33,490 bases of DNA. It comes from JBEHWX01 sp048498995 (GTDB taxonomy: Bacteria > Bacteroidota > Ignavibacteria > OLB7). Location of the stretch: the NCBI GenBank assembly GCA_048498995.1, contig JBEHWX010000063.1, forward strand, positions 1-33,490, in the 5' to 3' direction. The notes beneath the pieces are model-generated. The model saw nothing but the letters and a program-made list of their open reading frames with translations, was not told the DNA's origin and made no database searches. Made by a program: the position numbers and the translations under genes. Below, piece after piece: positions 15,877 through 24,731 of this stretch; position 1 is the stretch's first letter, and each line of letters starts with the position of its first letter.

Positions 15877-18240
15877 ATGAGACGCGCCGATCCGGCGCAG
15901 GACATGTTCGCCTTCGCGGGCGAAGAGCGCCGCGATGAGCAGCGCGGAGGGGAGTCGGCGCCCAAGCCGATGAGCACCCACTTTCTGAACGAGCTCAACC
16001 CGGTGCAGCGGGAGGCGGCGGTGGAGATCCACGGCCCCACGCTGATCGTCGCCGGCGCCGGCTCCGGCAAGACCCGCGTGCTCACCTATCGCATCGCGTA
16101 CATCCTGGCCAACGGCATTCCCCCCTGGAAGATTCTGGCGCTCACCTTCACCAACAAGGCCGCGGCCGAAATGAAGGAGCGTATCTCCGTGCTGGTGGGG
16201 GAGGAGCGCGCCCGTCCCCTCTGGATGGGGACCTTCCACTCGGTCTTCAGCCGCATCCTTCGCCGCGAGGCGGAGAAGATCGGCTACACCTCCAGCTTCT
16301 CGATCTACGACACCGACGATTCCGGATCGGTGGTGCGCGCCGCGATGGGGCGTTTCGGCATCTCCGGCCAGGAGTATTCGCCGAAGATGATCCAGTCCCG
16401 AATCTCGGCCGCGAAGAACTCCATGGTCAACCCCGCCATCTACCGTCGGGCGGCCAACAACCTGATCGACGAGAAGGTGGCGCTGGTCTACGAGGCCTAC
16501 GAGGCACAGCTTCGCTCCAGCAACGCGATGGATTTCGACGACCTGCTGGTGAAGACCATCGAGCTGTTCGAGAAGAATCCGGAGGTGCTCCACAAGTACC
16601 AGGAGCAGTTCGAGCAGATCCTGATCGACGAGTATCAGGATACCAACCGCGCGCAGTACATGGTGGTGAAGATGCTCGCCTCACTCCACCGGAACATCTG
16701 CGTGGTCGGCGACGATGCCCAGTCGATCTACCGCTTCCGCGGCGCCGACATCAAGAATATCCTCGATTTCGAGCGGGATTACCCGGATTACCGGATCTTC
16801 CGGTTGGAGCAGAACTATCGCTCCACCAAGACCATCCTGGCCGCGGCCGACGACGTCATCAAGAACAACCGGAAGCAGATCGAGAAGACCCTCTGGACCG
16901 AGAACATCGCCGGCGAGAAGGTGGCGGTGATCACCTCCCGCGACGAGCGGGAGGAGGGAGAGGAGGTGGTCAGGGCGATCCAGCGGGAGGTTCGCGAGGG
17001 GAAATCGCTGAACGACGTGGCGATCCTCTACCGGACCAACTCGCAGTCGCTGTCGATCGAGGATGCGCTCCGCCGGAGCAACATCCCGTACGGTCTGGTG
17101 GGGGGGGTGGCGTTCTACCGCCGGAAGGAGGTGAAGGATGCCCTGGCCTACATGCGCCTGGTGGTCAACCCGAACGACGACGAGTCGTTCCTGCGGGCGG
17201 TGAACACGCCGGCCCGCGGCATCGGCGACGTGACGCTGAAGCGGCTCCGGAACCACGCCTCGGAGCGGGGTGTTCCGATGCTCGCGGCCGCCGCCGAGCC
17301 GGAGCGGATTCCGGAGATGGCCCCCAGGATCGGCAACGCCCTCGGCCGCTTCGCCGAGCTGATCGATACCTATACGAATCACCTGAACGACATGCCCCCG
17401 GCGGAGCTGGTCCGGGTGCTGTTGAGCGAATCGGGGCTGCTGCAGAGCTATCGGGACGAGGATACGCCGGAGGCGATCGCCCGCTGGGACAACGTTCAGC
17501 GGATTCTCTCCCATATCGCCGAATACACCGAGGCCAACCCGGAGGCGACGCTCGATCAGTACCTCCAGGAGATCTCGCTGATGTCCGACGCCGACACCTA
17601 CGACGAGTCGGTGGATCGGGTGACGCTGATGACGATCCACTCGGCCAAGGGGCTGGAGTTCAAGGTGGTGGTGGTGACCGGCATGGAGGAGGGGCTTTTC
17701 CCGGTGGCCAACGCCTCCTACGAGCAGGACGATATCGAGGAGGAGCGCCGGCTCTGCTACGTGGCGCTCACCCGCGCCAAGGAGAAGCTCTATCTGACCA
17801 ACTGCGAGCGGCGCTACCGGTTTGGCGAGTTGAGCTATCCGACTCCTTCCCGCTTTCTGAACGAGATCCGGGAGGATCTGCTGGACTTCCGCTCCACGGC
17901 GCCGCCGAAACCGTCGAGCCAGAGCTTCGGAGGATTCTCCGGGGGATTCTCGGGAGGAGCCTCCCGGAGTCAGGCCCCCCGTCCTGGGGGAGAGCGCCGC
18001 TCGTCGGACTTCGACCAGCGTCCCGAGGTCGAGCACGACTTCGATCAGGGGCATGACGACGACTATTCGCAGACGGTGACGACGCTCCAGGTGGGCTCGG
18101 AGGTGTTCCATCCGACGTTCGGCCGCGGGCGGGTGGATTCGATCGTCGGCTCGGGGGAGAAGGCGAAGCTGACGGTTCGCTTCGAAAAGGTGGGCCGGAA
18201 GCAGCTGATGCTGAAATTCGCGAATTTGAAGCTGCTTTGA
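15877..18240 (+). CDS. pcrA: ATP-dependent 3'-5' DNA helicase, PcrA/UvrD type
   Basis: A 787-residue superfamily 1A helicase acting in nucleotide excision repair, mismatch repair or rolling-circle replication. All core motifs are visible: Walker A AGAGSGKTR near residue 58, motif Ia LTFTNKAAAEMKERI, motif II DEYQDTN, motif III VVGDDAQSIYRFRGA, motif IV RLEQNYRST, motif V IHSAKGLEFKVVVVTGMEEG and motif VI CYVALTRAKEKLYL. After a Gly/Ser-rich linker (FGGFSGGFSGG) the C-terminus has the Tudor-like PcrA domain (HPTFGRGRVDSIVGSG). The start is uncertain: a GTG at 15862 and an ATG at 15970 (MSTHFLNELNPVQ, where family similarity begins) are alternatives. An upstream N-terminal extension before the helicase core is therefore not certain. 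Confidence 0.95.
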   Translation: MRRADPAQDMFAFAGEERRDEQRGGESAPKPMSTHFLNELNPVQREAAVEIHGPTLIVAGAGSGKTRVLTYRIAYILANGIPPWKILALTFTNKAAAEMKERISVLVGEERARPLWMGTFHSVFSRILRREAEKIGYTSSFSIYDTDDSGSVVRAAMGRFGISGQEYSPKMIQSRISAAKNSMVNPAIYRRAANNLIDEKVALVYEAYEAQLRSSNAMDFDDLLVKTIELFEKNPEVLHKYQEQFEQILIDEYQDTNRAQYMVVKMLASLHRNICVVGDDAQSIYRFRGADIKNILDFERDYPDYRIFRLEQNYRSTKTILAAADDVIKNNRKQIEKTLWTENIAGEKVAVITSRDEREEGEEVVRAIQREVREGKSLNDVAILYRTNSQSLSIEDALRRSNIPYGLVGGVAFYRRKEVKDALAYMRLVVNPNDDESFLRAVNTPARGIGDVTLKRLRNHASERGVPMLAAAAEPERIPEMAPRIGNALGRFAELIDTYTNHLNDMPPAELVRVLLSESGLLQSYRDEDTPEAIARWDNVQRILSHIAEYTEANPEATLDQYLQEISLMSDADTYDESVDRVTLMTIHSAKGLEFKVVVVTGMEEGLFPVANASYEQDDIEEERRLCYVALTRAKEKLYLTNCERRYRFGELSYPTPSRFLNEIREDLLDFRSTAPPKPSSQSFGGFSGGFSGGASRSQAPRPGGERRSSDFDQRPEVEHDFDQGHDDDYSQTVTTLQVGSEVFHPTFGRGRVDSIVGSGEKAKLTVRFEKVGRKQLMLKFANLKLL

Positions 18241-18257
18241 GGGATTCGACGGGATGG

Positions 18258-18281
18258 CGGCGTTCGGCCGGCGGAACGCCG
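18258..18281. terminator. Hairpin downstream of the helicase gene
   Basis: An 8-bp stem, CGGCGTTC with GAACGCCG, and an 8-nt loop, 17 bases after the stop. No T tract follows. A second short inverted repeat, GGGGC and GCCCC around CTTTTTCC, lies at about 18319-18336. Confidence 0.45.
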
Positions 18282-18768
18282 GGGGAGCTGGTGTTGTCGG
18301 TTGTTGACTTGCGGGAGAGGGGCCTTTTTCCGCCCCTGAGATATCAAAGGCCAGATTTTTCTTGATTCGTAGCTCGCTGGTGGTGTATTATCGCCCACAC
18401 ATTTTATCTAATCAGGCGCAATGGCTCCGCTACGGTCTCCGAACGTGCCTGTCGGACTGATGAATGTCGGAACGGAGAGGGGGGAGCGGTGAGGAATGCG
18501 TCGAGATTACCGGGTGGTCGAAGCCCCGGACTGCGCGCTGCTGCGGTTCGATGAGGCACACGCCGAGTTTCCTTGTTTCCCGCGCCGAAGCCTCGGCAAC
18601 AAGCTATCCCCGTCGACACGTCGCAACCGACGTGACTCTAGCCGACCGAGGCTAGATTAGTAACGCAAGCATTCCCGGTTTTGTTCCCATCTTCTTTGTT
18701 TTATACCCATTGATCTGCGCTACTCCTTATTGAAACCAACTTCCATTCCTTAGAAAAGGAACGTCAGT
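18282..18768. promoter_or_regulatory. Long AT-richer leader with paired hairpins before the envelope block
   Basis: This region of nearly 500 bases has no credible gene. It holds two adjacent perfect hairpins: CACGTCG/CGACGTG with loop CAAC at 18617-18634, and CTAGCC/GGCTAG with loop GACCGA at 18638-18655. From 18660 the base composition becomes clearly AT-richer than its surroundings, with GGTTTTGTTCCC and CTTTGTTTTATACCC, which suggests the promoter of the next gene. A ribosome binding site AAGGA at 18756-18760 precedes its ATG by 8 bases. The hairpins could belong to a leader RNA or a small RNA, but I do not recognise a known RNA family. Confidence 0.4.
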
Positions 18769-20634
18769 ATGTCCAAAGGTGGAGCTGGCAAGGTATACTT
18801 CGTGTTGTACCTGGCCGTTATTCTAGAACTCCTCATCATCTTCATCGAGCGCGATGAAGCTGAAGAGGAACTCCGCAGCCAGCAGAAGCAGGCCATCGAG
18901 ATCGTACAGACGATTCTCTCGCAGCTTCAGACCGGCAGTGGCGCGACCGGCATTACTGCGAGCCCGAAGGACAACATCGTTCTGGACGAGAAGGAGCCGC
19001 AGAAGAACATCCGCAACTATACCGTTGCGGTCTCGGTCGGCGATCCGAAGGCAACCAGCACCGCCCCGGGGGGCAAGGTGGTCCGGGGCGACGATATCCC
19101 GAAGCTCGAGTACATCGTCTCGCATATCGGTAATCCGGACGTCGAGGAGGCCGAGCTCGGCCCGGACGACGTGGACATCCAGAACGGCCAGGTGATCTTC
19201 AAGGCCGAGCTGGGCACCGATGTCGGATCCTATTCGCAGCCGCGTCAGACCTTCGGTTCGAGCATTCCGGCCGATGCGACCGACAAATACTTCTTCCTGA
19301 ACGAGGAGGCCACGGCGGCCGAGATCGCCCGTGGACGCCGCGTGAAGGTCTTCAACGTCAATTTCAAGCCGAATCAGGGGCCAGGCTGGTATCGCCTCCG
19401 CTTCTATTCTGAAACGAATAAGATCCTCGGCGTCACCGGCACCGAGGTGAAGGACTACGACACCGTCCGCATCGGTAACGTCAAGCTTACCGTCCGTCAG
19501 CTCCGCCAGGTCCAGAAGGCACTTGCCAAAGAGCGTGGCAAGGGTGAGACCACCTCGCACGTCGAGGAGTACATCGAGCGCCTTCTGAAGCCGGACGCCT
19601 ACCGTGAATTCGCCGAAAACCGCGGCTTCACGTCGTTCAACGTCCGCGTGGTCCGACCGGAGCTTCCACCCCCGGCGCAGCCGATCGCCGCGATCTCCTT
19701 CCCGCGCGACACGATCTACTGGTACGATGCCGCTCCGTTTACCGTTCCGGTCACCCTCGGCCCGAAGGAAGGCTCGAAGGATGTCTCCGGTGGAGCGCGT
19801 CTTACCCCGATCGACCAGGCGCGTAACCTCTTCGCGGCCACGATCGACAATCCTCAGGCGGGCATGACCCCGATCATCGCCAAGGCCACCAACGCCGGCA
19901 TGGTTGCCAGCGACGAGAAGTACCTCGTCGTCGAGAAGCCGCAGCTCCGCTACAAGAAGGGCGTGGACCAGTGGAAGGGGCTGAAGGCGCTGATCGGCCG
20001 CAAGTACAACCCGTCGAGCGACTGGGTGAGCCCGTTCATCCCGGATGACCACTATCAGACGGTCGTTACGATCAACGGTAATACCGCGTTCGATCGTCCC
20101 GGTGTGTCGTTCAAGGATGCTGATCTGCCGAACGAGCTGATGGTCTCCGAGGGGACCAAGAATATCGTGACGACGGTGTACTGGAAGCCGGGGGGCATCG
20201 CCGACCGCACCAAGTGGGTGCCGGTGCTCACCAGCCAGCCGGGCACCACGGCCGCGATCGTGGCCAACAAGCCGGTGGATATCAACTACCAGGCTCCGGA
20301 GCATACCGACGGCTTCGAGTTCGAGATGCCGATCACCTCGAAGAGCCTGCAGAAGGACTTCGACGGCATTATCCTCCAGCAGCGTCTCGGTGACAACAAG
20401 TTCATCGGCGTGCAGGCGACCGCCAGCTGCCAGGAGTGCTCCGACTACGGTCTGAACGTCCGCCTGATTCCGGGCGGCGACGACCGGACCTGGACGCTCC
20501 ACGTGGAGGCCGATCGCCAGAAGCTGAAGCCGGCCATCAACGGCAAGAGATTTGAGGTCGAGATCAACATGCAGGGCAAGGGTGGTGTGAACAACACCAG
20601 CGCCATTGTCTTCACCGTGAAAGTCGGGCGTTGA
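18769..20634 (+). CDS. Single-pass membrane-anchored protein with periplasmic beta-rich domains
   Basis: A 621-residue protein that I cannot assign to a named family. Residues 9-27 (VYFVLYLAVILELLIIFIE) form one transmembrane helix, not a cleavable signal, so it should be anchored in the inner membrane with the rest in the periplasm. A charged, probably helical stretch (28-52, DEAEEELRSQQKQ) follows. The remainder is beta-rich, with a helical insertion near 245-285 (LTVRQLRQVQKALAKERG). A segment near 310-375 looks like an immunoglobulin-type fold (ISFPRDTIYWYDAAPFTVP to KYLVVEKPQ). TM anchor, helix, then stacked beta domains resembles the architecture of T9SS GldM/PorM, but there is no recognisable sequence match. 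A good ribosome binding site (AAGGA, 8-base spacing) and frequent CGT/GGT codons suggest strong expression. It leads the block that runs to 26093. Confidence 0.75.
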   Translation: MSKGGAGKVYFVLYLAVILELLIIFIERDEAEEELRSQQKQAIEIVQTILSQLQTGSGATGITASPKDNIVLDEKEPQKNIRNYTVAVSVGDPKATSTAPGGKVVRGDDIPKLEYIVSHIGNPDVEEAELGPDDVDIQNGQVIFKAELGTDVGSYSQPRQTFGSSIPADATDKYFFLNEEATAAEIARGRRVKVFNVNFKPNQGPGWYRLRFYSETNKILGVTGTEVKDYDTVRIGNVKLTVRQLRQVQKALAKERGKGETTSHVEEYIERLLKPDAYREFAENRGFTSFNVRVVRPELPPPAQPIAAISFPRDTIYWYDAAPFTVPVTLGPKEGSKDVSGGARLTPIDQARNLFAATIDNPQAGMTPIIAKATNAGMVASDEKYLVVEKPQLRYKKGVDQWKGLKALIGRKYNPSSDWVSPFIPDDHYQTVVTINGNTAFDRPGVSFKDADLPNELMVSEGTKNIVTTVYWKPGGIADRTKWVPVLTSQPGTTAAIVANKPVDINYQAPEHTDGFEFEMPITSKSLQKDFDGIILQQRLGDNKFIGVQATASCQECSDYGLNVRLIPGGDDRTWTLHVEADRQKLKPAINGKRFEVEINMQGKGGVNNTSAIVFTVKVGR

Positions 20635-20655
20635 TCTCCGCCCCGAATGTGACTC

Positions 20656-20687
20656 GGAACCGTCCGGGATGCCTCCCGGACGGTTCC
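20656..20687. terminator. Strong hairpin after the membrane-anchored protein gene
   Basis: A perfect 14-bp stem, GGAACCGTCCGGGA with TCCCGGACGGTTCC, and loop TGCC, followed by TTATC. It lies 21 bases after the stop, so the next gene is likely also transcribed from its own promoter. Confidence 0.7.
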
Positions 20688-20816
20688 TTATCGACTCATC
20701 GACGAGGAGAGGGGTTCCAGGAGGGGAGGGACGTCAACGCCTTTTCCGCGTTTCATATCGCGGTGAAGTCGTGCCGGGACCGTAACAAAACGCTTCGGTG
20801 ACCGGATCCCCTTCTC

Positions 20817-20823
20817 TAGCTTG
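20817..20823 (+). promoter_or_regulatory. Candidate -7 element before the first outer-membrane protein gene
   Basis: TAGCTTG lies 60 bases before the ATG at 20884 and downstream of the preceding terminator hairpin. It is a good position for a promoter, though one base short of TAnnTTTG. A purine-rich GGAAGA at 20873-20878 could act as ribosome binding site. Confidence 0.35.
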
Positions 20824-20883
20824 GCCCTTCTCGGCACAGAGCATTCAAGCACGTTCACTCATATACCCTAACGGAAGAATCTC

Positions 20884-22755
20884 ATGAAGATCTCCATCGC
20901 TCGGCTCGTCAGGTATGCGGCGATCCCCCTTATGTGGGTGACCGTCCAGACCCTGACGCAGCCTCTCGGTGCCCAGACGGCGACTGACGACCGAGACGTC
21001 ACCCGTCTGAACCGGCGGCTCCGCAGCCTGATCCGGTCGATCGACGACATCAAGTGGTCGAACATCACGATCTACCGGCTCGAGGATGAGTTCGCGCAGC
21101 GATTGACGAAACGAATGGATCTTGAGGACACCGAGATCATCGATCAGGTGAACAAGACGGGGGAGACCATCGGACCCGAGGAGCCGCTGGCGAACTTTTT
21201 CGACGCCATCCGCTCGATCGCCTCGCAGCCCCGCACCAACCCGATCCGCAACTACGACGCGTTCAAGCGCGCCCTCGCGGCCCGCTACAACGTCGATCCC
21301 GAGGATCTCGAGGACGCCGAGCTGAAGACGGCCGCCGGCCAGGTGATGACCGTCATCTCCAAGCGCGCCAATCGTCCGAAGCAGTTCTACCTGGTCACCT
21401 CCCGTGACCGGACCAACCCCAGGCTGATCTCCCTCCTCGGCGTGAACGTCGACGAGCTCAGCGGCAAGATCAACCTGAGCGACAACTACGTCTTCGTCGG
21501 CAGCGAGGTCTACAATTACCTCCGCGCCAACGCGCCGGACACGACGATGTACGGCGAGCTGAAGTCCGCCGTCAACGAGGGAAGCTCCTCCCTTTCCAAC
21601 CAGATGTTCGTGCTGCGCGATCTGAGCGAGATCTCGCTGGCCCCGACCACGAAGGTGCGCGCCAGCTATCTCGACGAGGAGCGCTTCGCCTACGTTCTGA
21701 CCAGCATCAGCGAGGGACGCCCGCTCCGCGGCGAGGCCAAGAACACGAGCGACTCGGCGGCCGCCGAGGATCTCGATCTCGGCGGCGGCACGCTGTTCGC
21801 CGACGCCTCGGCCGCCAACAACAGCGGCCGGATGGGGAAGACTGAGATCCCGGGCACCGGCGAGTATCCGTACGAGGTCTCGGTCGGCACCGACATCATC
21901 GCCTCGTTCCGCGCCTACAACCTGCTCGACCGGAAGATCCCGGATCCGGCATGGGGCGTCGAGCTCCGGAATAACTTCGACGAGATCAACTACCCGTCGA
22001 TCTGGGGCGGACGGATGACCCTGAACGTCCTGCTGGAGAACATCCGCGTGGGCGCCGTGCTCCCGGAGCTCCGCTTCGGCGGCAACACGGTCGACTCCTC
22101 CGGCATCGGCAATCGTACCCAGAAGATCCTGGGAGGCTACGGCCTGGCGATCGGCGGCGACTTCACCGCGCCGGTGCTGAACAACTCCGGTCTGTTCAAT
22201 TTCTACGGCTCGTACACCTTCGCCGAGCAGAAGTCCGACAAGATCCGTCCGTTCCTCTACAGCGATGTCGCCGGTGGGGCGCAGACGGGTGACGAGGCCT
22301 ACCTGATCCGGTACGCCTTCCAGGCCTTCTACTCGTTCGGCTTCTACCTGGATGCCGCCGCCACGCACCTGTTCCGCCTGAAGGTCGGCGGCACCGTCTA
22401 CGGCGCCGACCGCTTCATCCGCGAGGAGGATACGCTCGCCACGGCCGACATGGCCTCCGGCGAGGTGGCCGAGGTTCCGACGGTCTTCACCAAGACGACC
22501 ACGGAGAACATCGGCGGCGTGACCGCGCGTCTGGAGTACATGAAGGGTGGACAGCGCATTCCGTACGGTCTGGGCGTGCAGTATTTCGATCAGTCGGTGC
22601 TGGCCAATCTGTGGGTCCAGTTCGTGCTCGGCTCGCGTCTGGATCTGAAGGTCGAAGGGAAGTACTTCACCCCGATCTTCCGCGATCCGCATCCCTGGGA
22701 GCAGCAGAATCTGGTGGTCCCGACGGTCAGCCTGAAGTACCATTTCGGTCTCTGA
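20884..22755 (+). CDS. Predicted outer-membrane beta-barrel protein, envelope block protein A
   Basis: A 623-residue exported protein of unknown family. Residues 1-31 are a signal peptide (cleavage near PLGAQ). Residues 35-220 look mainly helical and charged (RLNRRLRSLIRSIDDIKW, DEFAQRLTKRMDLEDTEI). From about residue 345 alternating polar and aromatic strands dominate (LFNFYGSYTFAEQ, IRYAFQAFYSFGFYLDAA), and the protein ends VSLKYHFGL, as in outer-membrane barrels. The C-terminal segment KYFTPIFRDPHPWEQQN closely resembles KYSTPVLRTAPQPWESNS in the next gene's product, so the two are probably paralogues. The gene follows the membrane-anchored protein by 249 bases and precedes its paralogue by 163 bases. 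A role as the outer-membrane part of an envelope assembly is inference. Confidence 0.75.
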   Translation: MKISIARLVRYAAIPLMWVTVQTLTQPLGAQTATDDRDVTRLNRRLRSLIRSIDDIKWSNITIYRLEDEFAQRLTKRMDLEDTEIIDQVNKTGETIGPEEPLANFFDAIRSIASQPRTNPIRNYDAFKRALAARYNVDPEDLEDAELKTAAGQVMTVISKRANRPKQFYLVTSRDRTNPRLISLLGVNVDELSGKINLSDNYVFVGSEVYNYLRANAPDTTMYGELKSAVNEGSSSLSNQMFVLRDLSEISLAPTTKVRASYLDEERFAYVLTSISEGRPLRGEAKNTSDSAAAEDLDLGGGTLFADASAANNSGRMGKTEIPGTGEYPYEVSVGTDIIASFRAYNLLDRKIPDPAWGVELRNNFDEINYPSIWGGRMTLNVLLENIRVGAVLPELRFGGNTVDSSGIGNRTQKILGGYGLAIGGDFTAPVLNNSGLFNFYGSYTFAEQKSDKIRPFLYSDVAGGAQTGDEAYLIRYAFQAFYSFGFYLDAAATHLFRLKVGGTVYGADRFIREEDTLATADMASGEVAEVPTVFTKTTTENIGGVTARLEYMKGGQRIPYGLGVQYFDQSVLANLWVQFVLGSRLDLKVEGKYFTPIFRDPHPWEQQNLVVPTVSLKYHFGL

Positions 22756-22763
22756 TTCCGAGC

Positions 22764-22810
22764 CGGTCGGTCGGCCTCGGGGCTCCGATGAGTCCCGAGG
22801 CGGCCGGCCG
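22764..22810. terminator. Hairpin between the two outer-membrane protein genes
   Basis: An 8-bp core stem, GCCTCGGG (22774-22781) with CCCGAGGC (22794-22801), extended by nine more pairs including two G-T after a single bulged G. No T tract follows. Confidence 0.6.
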
Positions 22811-22918
22811 ATCCGAGAGAGCTCGAAAGGCGCGCCTCGCCGCACCCACGCGGCGTCGGCGTCAAGAAACCGAAAGAACAAGAGAACCTTGAACATCCAA
22901 GCCAAGGACAGAACAATC

Positions 22919-24358
22919 GTGAGCAAGCTCATGTTGTGGGCCGTAACGGCCATTCTGCTCGTCCTCTCCCTCGATATCCATCATGCCTCCGCACAGACGC
23001 CTCCCGGGCGTCGGGAGCTGACGGAGGATATCACCGACCTCACCCAGCTCGATCCGGATATCGAGAAATACCTCCCCCGGTGGAAGATTCTCGAGGCCGA
23101 TCTCAAGATCAAGCTCGCCCAGTATTTCCGCCTGAGCGGTTATCCGGTGGCCGAGACCGATTCGATGCTCGTGACGGCGACCTTCCCGAAGCCGGGCTCC
23201 GGCGATCAGGACCTGCTCAGCATCCGCGTCGGTGAGGACCCGAACGCGAACCTGAGCGGCGCCGCCAAGATCCGGAGCGAGCTCGGCGACGCGCTCTACA
23301 ACCGGATCCTGAACCGGGATTATGCCCTCACCCTGATCGAGCCGGCCACGCCGGTGACCTCGACCGGGCGCACGCGCATCCCGAACGTTCTGCAGCCGAC
23401 CAACGCCAAGCAGTTCATCGCCGTCTCGGCCTTCCGCCAGGCGGTGCAGCTCGGCACCACCGGCGCCCGCCTGGAGCACGTGCTCGGCAACGATGAGATC
23501 GGCTATCACTTCTGGTCCTCCGGCCAGGGGAAGCTCTCCCTCACCTATCCGATCATTCCGCTCGAGGATCCGAACCTCCGCTCCGTCGGCGTGCCGGACA
23601 TTCTCACGATCGCCCTCGGCGGTGCGTATCGTCTGAAGTTCGGCACCCCGGAGGACAACTTCCTCAACGGCGCCATCCAGCCGCGCCGCCTCAACGGCGC
23701 CATCGGTGCCAAGGCGACCGCGCGCATCGAGTATCGCCTGCCGCAGGTCAACGACCTCGGCTTCATGATCTACACCGAGCTTCCGTTCGGCAAGATGGGC
23801 GCCGGGGAGATGGTCGATCTGACCGACGGGCTGGTTACGTTCCCGGAGCGCTCGACCGATCGCGCGCTGCGTAACGACACGGTGCAGGCGGCCTACTTCC
23901 TCCGGAACGTGGCCCAGGGCGTCCTCTTCTGGGAGACCTGGCTGAACGATTACGAGCACTTCTTCCGCGTCAGCGTCGGTGCCTCGTATCAGGAAGTCGC
24001 CCGTGGCGAGGTTGCCGCCGGCGTGGCCCTCGGCAATCCGAAGCCGATCGCCAGCCGTCTGATTCCGAACAGCGGCGCCGACGGCATCAAGTACACGAAC
24101 CTCATCCACCCGACGGAGTTCCAGGACTGGATCTATGCCCGCGTGGAGTACCTGAACCAGTCCGGCTTCCCCTTCGGGATGTCGGCGCAGCTGTCGAACA
24201 GCAACCTGCTGCTGACCGGCTTCATTCCGCTGATTCCGAACTGGCTCTTCATCGAGGCCAAGTACTCGACGCCGGTGCTCCGCACCGCTCCGCAGCCGTG
24301 GGAGAGCAATTCGTTCTTCATGGTCTCGCCGATCTTCCGCTTCATGATCGGCCAGTAA
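22919..24358 (+). CDS. Predicted outer-membrane protein, envelope block protein B
   Basis: A 479-residue exported protein related to the preceding gene's product. The signal peptide core is LMLWAVTAILLVLSLDI with cleavage near HASAQ. The mature N-terminus (LTEDITDLTQLDPDIEKY, then LEADLKIKLAQYF) parallels the charged helical start of the neighbour. Later strands (ARIEYRLPQ, FFRVSVGASYQEVA, YARVEYLNQSGFPFGMSAQL) suggest a barrel, and the end has IEAKYSTPVLRTAPQPWE and SPIFRFMIGQ. The start is uncertain: I prefer GTG at 22919 because AAGGA lies 10 bases upstream and it puts a Lys before the hydrophobic core. TTG at 22889 and ATG at 22931 are possible. Function unknown; paralogy and position suggest it works with the neighbour in the outer membrane. 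Confidence 0.75.
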   Translation: MSKLMLWAVTAILLVLSLDIHHASAQTPPGRRELTEDITDLTQLDPDIEKYLPRWKILEADLKIKLAQYFRLSGYPVAETDSMLVTATFPKPGSGDQDLLSIRVGEDPNANLSGAAKIRSELGDALYNRILNRDYALTLIEPATPVTSTGRTRIPNVLQPTNAKQFIAVSAFRQAVQLGTTGARLEHVLGNDEIGYHFWSSGQGKLSLTYPIIPLEDPNLRSVGVPDILTIALGGAYRLKFGTPEDNFLNGAIQPRRLNGAIGAKATARIEYRLPQVNDLGFMIYTELPFGKMGAGEMVDLTDGLVTFPERSTDRALRNDTVQAAYFLRNVAQGVLFWETWLNDYEHFFRVSVGASYQEVARGEVAAGVALGNPKPIASRLIPNSGADGIKYTNLIHPTEFQDWIYARVEYLNQSGFPFGMSAQLSNSNLLLTGFIPLIPNWLFIEAKYSTPVLRTAPQPWESNSFFMVSPIFRFMIGQ

Positions 24359-24420
24359 TCGGCCGATCGGACCCGGAAACGGCCTTGCCAGGGGAGCTCA
24401 CCAGGCCCCGGCTCGCATCG

Positions 24421-24555
24421 ATTCGTAAGCGAGGCGAGATTTCATCCGGAGGTAATACCTCCGTTCGGTGACGAATTCGGATATTTGACGTCTCTGTCCG
24501 TTGTGGAGCTTCCGAAAAATGAGGCTCGACAACGGCGCAGAGACGTCTTATTTTC
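24421..24555. promoter_or_regulatory. Nested inverted repeats: palindrome plus long hairpin
   Basis: Within the 373-bp gap before the vWA-OmpA gene lie two structures. CGGAGGTA and TACCTCCG (24447-24463) form a 17-bp palindrome with a single central base, itself flanked by ATTCGT and ACGAAT (24421-24426 and 24471-24476). A longer hairpin spans 24487-24547: GACGTCTCTG with CAGAGACGTC, then CCGTTGT with ACAACGG, then GAGCTTC with GAGGCTC (one wobble), closing on an 8-nt loop CGAAAAAT. It is followed by TTATTTTCC. This could be a terminator for the upstream genes, a structured leader for the downstream gene, or a palindromic repeat element. Confidence 0.7.
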
Positions 24556-24731
24556 CGGAGTCACGAAACCGGATGGTCGGGCCGGCGTACAGCCGCCCCG
24601 TCCGGCCGCATGAGGAGGCGGCAATCCGTTCCCACGACCCGTCACTACGACGGCTCCAGCCGGCAGGGAGCCAATACGAACGCCCCGTCCTTCCCGAGGG
24701 CTCTCGTCACGCACGCGCGTGCCCTCAACCT

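Noticed and set aside
18535..18560. tRNA T-loop-like GGTTCGATGAGGC
   Set aside because: The T stem cannot form and no acceptor or anticodon arms are found.
18464..18655. Small 63-residue frame in the leader region
   Set aside because: No ribosome binding site or recognisable motif, and it ends inside the hairpin pair.
18241..18660. Possible tmRNA: GGATTCGACGGG at 18242-18253 resembles the tmRNA 5' end
   Set aside because: No tag-peptide reading frame, no T-arm sequence and no CCA-type 3' end is found in the next 420 bases; the match overlaps a simple GC hairpin.
20884..24358. GldN, PorP or other named T9SS outer-membrane components
   Set aside because: No diagnostic sequence block of those families is visible; only location and general barrel character would support it.
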